Below are positions 5,411 through 7,903 of a stretch of DNA of 7,903 nucleotides, piece after piece. The position numbers and the translations under genes were made by a program. The stretch is from contig DBDT01000088.1 in the NCBI GenBank assembly GCA_002293705.1, forward strand, positions 806 to 8,708. Direction: 5' to 3'. Source of the DNA: Candidatus Woesebacteria bacterium UBA925. Lineage in GTDB: Bacteria > Patescibacteriota > Microgenomatia > UBA8517. Within the stretch, counting starts at the first letter, position 1. Each line of letters begins with the position of its first letter. The notes under the pieces were generated by a model, which saw only the letters and a program-made list of their open reading frames with translations, ran no database searches and was not told where the DNA came from.

Positions 5411-5771
5411 AAGAGGAGAGGCGACTCCATTTTTTGCAAATTTGCAAGACATGATTCTACTGCTTTCAATTGCTGGGGTTAACCTATTTTTGTTTCTTCG
5501 CACGACCTCATTGGCTGCAAACTTCACCCGTATCTATTCATCTGCATTTAACCCAACCCACTCACAGCTAGTTATTGCAGTTTTTGCAATCAATTTCTTC
5601 ATTCTTTTTAGAAATCTATCAAACATTTCACTATTTCTAGCCAGAGACAAAGAAAACTATGCTGAAGTGTTGGGTATTATTTCAAAAACAACCGTATTTT
5701 CACTTCTGTTGTTTCTAATTCTGTCAATCGTTCCCGAGCTAATGTTATCTGCAAGCTATGCAACAAGATAA
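5382..5771 (+). CDS. Three-helix membrane protein of unknown function
   Basis: The 129-residue protein has a charged N-terminus (about residues 1-18, rich in Lys and Glu) and three hydrophobic segments at about 22-44, 62-82 and 104-122. The second and third are joined by a short polar loop containing ARDKENYAE. There are no cysteines and no visible enzyme motif. The gene overlaps the preceding one by 29 nt and the following FMN reductase by 14 nt, so the three form a tightly packed operon and were probably inherited together. An internal ATG at 5451 (residue 24) is a possible later start, directly after the palindrome TTGCAAATTTGCAA. No family was recognised. Confidence 0.66.
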   Translation: MEKKQTNKSERGEATPFFANLQDMILLLSIAGVNLFLFLRTTSLAANFTRIYSSAFNPTHSQLVIAVFAINFFILFRNLSNISLFLARDKENYAEVLGIISKTTVFSLLLFLILSIVPELMLSASYATR

Positions 5772-6318
5772 AATAAAATTACTTCTAATAGTTGGGACCT
5801 CCAGGCAGGACTCAAATAGTCTCAAGGCTTCTGAATTTGTCAAAGGTATTGTGGAAACCAAGTATGCAGATACTTTTGAGATTAAAATGGCTACCCCTTC
5901 AGACTTTGACCTTCCTTTGGATGGTAGAGGCGGGGAATTTTCGGACCCAAAGTATTCTGAGCTTGTTGGTTGGTCTGATGCGTATTTCATCGTAGCCCCT
6001 GAGTACAACCATGGATACAGCGGCAGTCTTAAAAGACTTCTTGATAGCGAGTATGACGATTACAAAAATAAGCCTGTGGCAATTGCTGGTGTAAGTAGTG
6101 GTCCAATAGGTGGGGCAAGAATGATTGAATCTCTAATAGATGTAACGCATCAGTTGGGAATGATTACTCTTTTTGACAAAGTGTACTTTTCCTCTGTTCA
6201 TGAAATATTTGGAGAGAGCGAGGTTGATCCACAATGGCATCAAAGAGTTGAGAAAGTTCTTGACTCTCTTTCAAAATGGGCGAGGGTTTTGAAAAACAAC
6301 AGACAGGAATTGCTCTGA
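5758..6318 (+). CDS. NADPH-dependent FMN reductase family flavoprotein
   Basis: This 186-residue protein has the flavodoxin-like fold of the NADPH-dependent FMN reductase family (SsuE, chromate reductase ChrR and azoreductase-type enzymes), which use NAD(P)H to reduce flavin, quinones or other small acceptors. The phosphate-binding loop GTSRQDSNS is at residues 13-21, after a short hydrophobic first strand (KLLLIV). The second family signature, PEYNHGYSGSLKRLLD, is at about 81-96, and a third flavin-contacting loop GVSSGPIGG lies near 111-119. Length is usual for the family. The start overlaps the upstream membrane protein gene by 14 nt and no Shine-Dalgarno is visible. Its TGA at 6318 is followed by the operator-bearing promoter of the Fur-family gene, so the two are separate transcription units. 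The physiological substrate cannot be told. Confidence 0.86.
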   Translation: MQQDKIKLLLIVGTSRQDSNSLKASEFVKGIVETKYADTFEIKMATPSDFDLPLDGRGGEFSDPKYSELVGWSDAYFIVAPEYNHGYSGSLKRLLDSEYDDYKNKPVAIAGVSSGPIGGARMIESLIDVTHQLGMITLFDKVYFSSVHEIFGESEVDPQWHQRVEKVLDSLSKWARVLKNNRQELL

Positions 6319-6319
6319 T

Positions 6320-6348
6320 TTGTAAATGCAACCAGGTTGCAATAAAAT
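6320..6348 (+). promoter_or_regulatory. Autoregulated promoter of the Fur-family gene, operator in the spacer
   Basis: -35 TTGTAA (6320-6325), a 17-bp spacer and -10 TAAAAT (6343-6348) are in place, and the ATG at 6354 follows 5 nt after the -10, so the transcript is probably leaderless. The perfect dyad TGCAACC-A-GGTTGCA (6327-6341) fills the spacer. A second dyad TGCAATA-AAA-TATTGCA (6338-6354) shares its left arm and covers the -10 and first base of the start codon. Repressor binding would block RNA polymerase directly. Confidence 0.7.
6327..6341 (+). promoter_or_regulatory. Fur-family operator 1 (TGCAA-N5-TTGCA)
   Basis: A 15-bp perfect inverted repeat, TGCAACCAGGTTGCA. It matches operator 2 (6714-6728) at 12 of 15 bases after allowing for the central pair changes, and the ATGCAA-N5-TTGCAA half-site arrangement is close to the TTGCAA-N5-TTGCAA pattern I recall for the Streptomyces nickel regulator Nur. 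Confidence 0.72.
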
Positions 6349-6353
6349 ATTGC

Positions 6354-6713
6354 ATGAGTAGAATAAGCACCTCAAACCAAATCACTCAAATACTTGGTGG
6401 TTCCTGTAACCCAAAATCAGCCATAGAGATACTGTCTGAAATAGTTAAAACCAATCCCTCAACCAACAAAACTACAGTGTATCGAGCTCTCTCAAAGCTT
6501 GAAAAAGAAGGCAAGGTTAGGTCTTTTTCTTTAACCGATGGTGTTATCAGATACGAGAATTCCGCTCATGAACATGGTCATTTTGTTTGCGAGGAGTGTG
6601 GGGTAGTTACTACTGTTGATCTACCTAGTACAAACTCAAAGCAGAAAGTGAACAAAGTTGTCTACACTGAATTTGGTGTCTGTAGTAAGTGTACAAACTC
6701 CACTATTGCATAA
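6354..6713 (+). CDS. Fur-family metal-responsive transcriptional regulator
   Basis: Fur-family proteins are dimeric repressors that bind DNA when a metal (Fe, Zn, Ni or Mn) or a redox signal occupies their sensor site. From the ATG at 6354 the protein has 119 residues. The winged-helix recognition helix shows the family signature NKTTVYRALSKLEKEG at 38-53. The dimerisation part starts with HEHGHFVCEEC (72-82). Four cysteines in two CxxC pairs (C79/C82 and C110/C113) form the usual structural zinc site, and H72, H74 and H76 are candidate sensor ligands. In-frame ATG at 6276 would lie inside the preceding gene and precede the operator, so I reject it. The metal cannot be read from the sequence. 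The protein is slightly shorter than typical Fur. It probably represses itself and the two genes downstream. Confidence 0.88.
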   Translation: MSRISTSNQITQILGGSCNPKSAIEILSEIVKTNPSTNKTTVYRALSKLEKEGKVRSFSLTDGVIRYENSAHEHGHFVCEECGVVTTVDLPSTNSKQKVNKVVYTEFGVCSKCTNSTIA

Positions 6714-6734
6714 TGCAACTAAGTTGCATATAAT
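6706..6734 (+). promoter_or_regulatory. Operator-bearing promoter of the nicotianamine-synthase-like operon
   Basis: -35 TTGCAT (6706-6711), 17-bp spacer, perfect -10 TATAAT (6729-6734); start expected near 6741. The dyad TGCAACT-A-AGTTGCA (6714-6728) fills the spacer. A second dyad TTGCAT-A-ATGCAA (6706-6718) overlaps it and covers the -35. The -35 lies in the last codons of the Fur gene, whose TAA is at 6711-6713, so the regulator's 3' end doubles as promoter DNA. Confidence 0.75.
6714..6728 (+). promoter_or_regulatory. Fur-family operator 2 (TGCAA-N5-TTGCA)
   Basis: A 15-bp perfect inverted repeat, TGCAACTAAGTTGCA, extended to 17 bp by flanking A/T. It has the same arms and spacing as operator 1 and the same position relative to the -10 (within one base). 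Confidence 0.72.
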
Positions 6735-6765
6735 CTTCTCTATTGATATAGCACGTTATGCTTTT

Positions 6766-6771
6766 AGGAGG
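6766..6771 (+). promoter_or_regulatory. Strong Shine-Dalgarno site
   Basis: AGGAGG lies 7 nt before the ATG at 6779. It is the best ribosome binding site in the window and implies high translation of this operon once derepressed, in contrast to the leaderless regulator gene. Confidence 0.8.
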
Positions 6772-6778
6772 TTAGCTG

Positions 6779-7441
6779 ATGAGTATCATCGAAGCTCTAA
6801 ATGATTCTACCTTTCCAGGTGCCATCGATCTATTGGTTGACAAAGTTTCGCTTTTAAATCGACCAAACCTTCCTGTTTACGTGAATAACGTAAGGGAAGG
6901 TGATATGAAAGATGTGTTTAAACTGCTTATAAAGGCAATTGAGTACTTTGAGATTGAAAATACAGATCCATCCGATATTCGCTTGCTTGGCCTTGGTCTA
7001 TCAATGCAGTATTCAAGTCCGTTTGTTTGGATGGCCTACAAGATTCTGATCCGGATGCTTCCAGATGAGACGATTCGGCAAATGGTCGAGCGTTATGGTG
7101 GCATTGAACCTATCAAGAAATGGGGGGATCTGGAGAAACATTGTTGCGCTGAGCCGTGGTATGTGTGTGGCAAAAGACTACACTATCTGCATTCATCTGC
7201 TCCTCAGCTTGATAGTGTAGCTAGAGAAGGGTTGCTTGATCTTTTTCAAAACCCAGTAGGGATGGGGGCATATCTTGGTTTGATTGGAGACGGCCACTTG
7301 TTTCCAACAGATATGAAGTTGACCGATGTGATGCGCAGCCCGATCTTTACGGGGATTGTTTCACAACCCGGGTTTATGAGCAAATGGGCCAAGATGGAGA
7401 GAGACAAGTGGAGATGGTACAACGGAAATTTACTAACATGA
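6779..7441 (+). CDS. Unrecognised 220-residue protein, first gene of the nicotianamine-synthase-like operon
   Basis: I do not recognise this family. The 220-residue protein is soluble, with no signal peptide or membrane helix. Its N-terminal half is helical with several charged repeats. A cluster of possible metal or catalytic ligands sits in the middle: H121, C122, C123, C130, H135 and H138. The C-terminal end is rich in Trp and charged residues (SKWAKMERDKWRWYNGN, about 201-217). No Rossmann, epimerase or opine-dehydrogenase motif is visible, so it does not look like the CntK or CntM proteins of staphylopine synthesis. The ATG at 6779 is set by a strong Shine-Dalgarno site. Its TGA overlaps the ATG of the synthase-like gene (ATGA, 7438-7441), so the two products are made together and probably act in one pathway. 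A substrate-modifying enzyme or metal handler is inference only. Confidence 0.8.
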   Translation: MSIIEALNDSTFPGAIDLLVDKVSLLNRPNLPVYVNNVREGDMKDVFKLLIKAIEYFEIENTDPSDIRLLGLGLSMQYSSPFVWMAYKILIRMLPDETIRQMVERYGGIEPIKKWGDLEKHCCAEPWYVCGKRLHYLHSSAPQLDSVAREGLLDLFQNPVGMGAYLGLIGDGHLFPTDMKLTDVMRSPIFTGIVSQPGFMSKWAKMERDKWRWYNGNLLT

Positions 7442-7884
7442 TAAGTCAGATAATCAGTCAAATTCTAAATACTGCCGACCTTTCACCAAGGCCGGCAGTT
7501 AATGATGCCTTTAGTTACTTGGTTGAAAACAGAAAGAAAATTGTGATTACTGATTTATCAGCTGAAACAATCGAAAAAATACAGAAAGCCTCATCTACTG
7601 CTGAATATCTTCTTGAAAAACACTGGGCAGAGAAAATTATTAATGAAGAAGCTGAATTGGATGACTTTATATACCTGGACTACTACAAAGCACTTGTTGC
7701 GAAAGAAGTTGAGGAGTTAACAAAAGTAATTGGAAAATCTCCAAAATCAGTTTGTTTCATAGGCGGAGGACCGTTGCCACTAACCAGTATATTGATGGCT
7801 AAAGATTTTGGGATTAAATCTGTTGTGTATGACAGTGATGAGATTGCTTGCAATTTGGCAAACAAAGTTATTGAAATTGAACAC
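7438..7884 (+). CDS. Nicotianamine synthase-like aminobutyrate transferase (5' part, truncated by contig end)
   Basis: Nicotianamine synthases and the related staphylopine-type enzyme CntL transfer aminobutyrate units from S-adenosylmethionine to make metal chelators. Of this copy 149 codons are visible. The helical N-terminal region ends in AEYLLEKHWAEKI (55-67) and DYYKALVAKEVEEL (81-94), matching the family's AE..LE.H and Y..L...E pattern that contributes active-site Glu and Tyr residues. The methyltransferase-like fold then begins with FIGGGPLPLTSI at 107-118, the family's SAM-binding signature (FVGSGPLPLTS in plants), followed by the acidic YDSD at 131-134. The start lies in an ATGA overlap with the upstream gene. 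Genomic sequence ends at 7884 and the frame then runs into adapter bases, so length, number of aminobutyrate additions and substrate are unknown. It could make nicotianamine itself or an opine-type precursor. Confidence 0.85.
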
Positions 7885-7903
7885 CTGTCTCTTATACACA
7901 TCT
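7885..7903. other. Nextera/Tn5 mosaic-end adapter sequence (not genomic)
   Basis: The final 19 bases, CTGTCTCTTATACACATCT, are identical to the Tn5 mosaic-end adapter of Nextera libraries. The minus-strand frame beginning here reads MCIRDR, a known artefact peptide from untrimmed adapters. It should be trimmed. Confidence 0.97.

Noticed and set aside
6276..6353. Longer start for the Fur-family protein
   Set aside because: It would lie inside the FMN reductase gene, read through the operator, and add residues not part of the family fold.
7683..7901. Minus-strand frame beginning MCIRDR
   Set aside because: The start comes from the adapter; the rest is antisense to the synthase-like gene.
1..7903. 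tRNA, rRNA, CRISPR array, insertion sequence or phage genes
   Set aside because: No cloverleaf, regular repeat-spacer pattern, transposase motif or terminal repeat was seen.

Overview
The window looks like chromosome of a small-genome, uncultured bacterium, most likely a Candidate Phyla Radiation (Patescibacteria) member of the Microgenomates type. This is inferred from the many short unrecognised proteins, the near absence of Shine-Dalgarno sites, the several start codons lying 5-11 nt after a -10-like hexamer (leaderless style), and one short protein (minus strand, 4313 to 3957) that resembles from memory a conserved CPR hypothetical. TGA is used as a stop (460, 3370, 6318, 7441), so this is not a code-25 lineage such as Gracilibacteria or Absconditabacteria. 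The last 19 bases (7885-7903) are exactly the Nextera/Tn5 mosaic-end adapter, so the sequence is a metagenomic or single-cell contig and the true genomic sequence stops at 7884.

Layout. 2-1074 (+): the 3' end of a helical protein of unknown function, overlapping ATGA-style with a bitopic membrane protein that has a Pro/Thr-rich disordered N-terminus. 1530-1132 (-): a small hydrophilic unknown protein. 1578-3905 (+): a haem/flavin ferric-reductase/NADPH-oxidase-like membrane protein, followed closely by an acidic unknown protein and a three-helix membrane protein. 4313-3957, 4625-4386, 4853-4758 and 5184-4930 (all -): a conserved short unknown, a small membrane protein, a newly recognised 31-codon membrane peptide gene with its own promoter and terminator, and a stand-alone ATP-cone protein. 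Intrinsic terminators separate several of these. 5222-6318 (+): a Cys-rich small membrane protein, a three-helix membrane protein and an NADPH-dependent FMN reductase, all with overlapping ends.

6354-7884 (+) is the most interesting part. It holds a Fur-family metalloregulator, then an operon of an unrecognised 220-residue protein and a nicotianamine-synthase-like enzyme that runs off the contig. The promoter of the regulator and the promoter of the two-gene operon each carry a near-identical dyad, TGCAACCAGGTTGCA and TGCAACTAAGTTGCA (TGCAA-N5-TTGCA). Each dyad lies within the 17-bp spacer between -35 and -10, and each overlaps a second TGCAA-type dyad. This is what a metal-responsive, autoregulated repressor controlling a metallophore-type locus would look like. 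Nicotianamine-like metallophores are known from plants, archaea and the staphylopine group of bacteria; a regulated version in a reduced-genome bacterium would be notable.

No tRNA, rRNA, CRISPR array or insertion sequence was seen.
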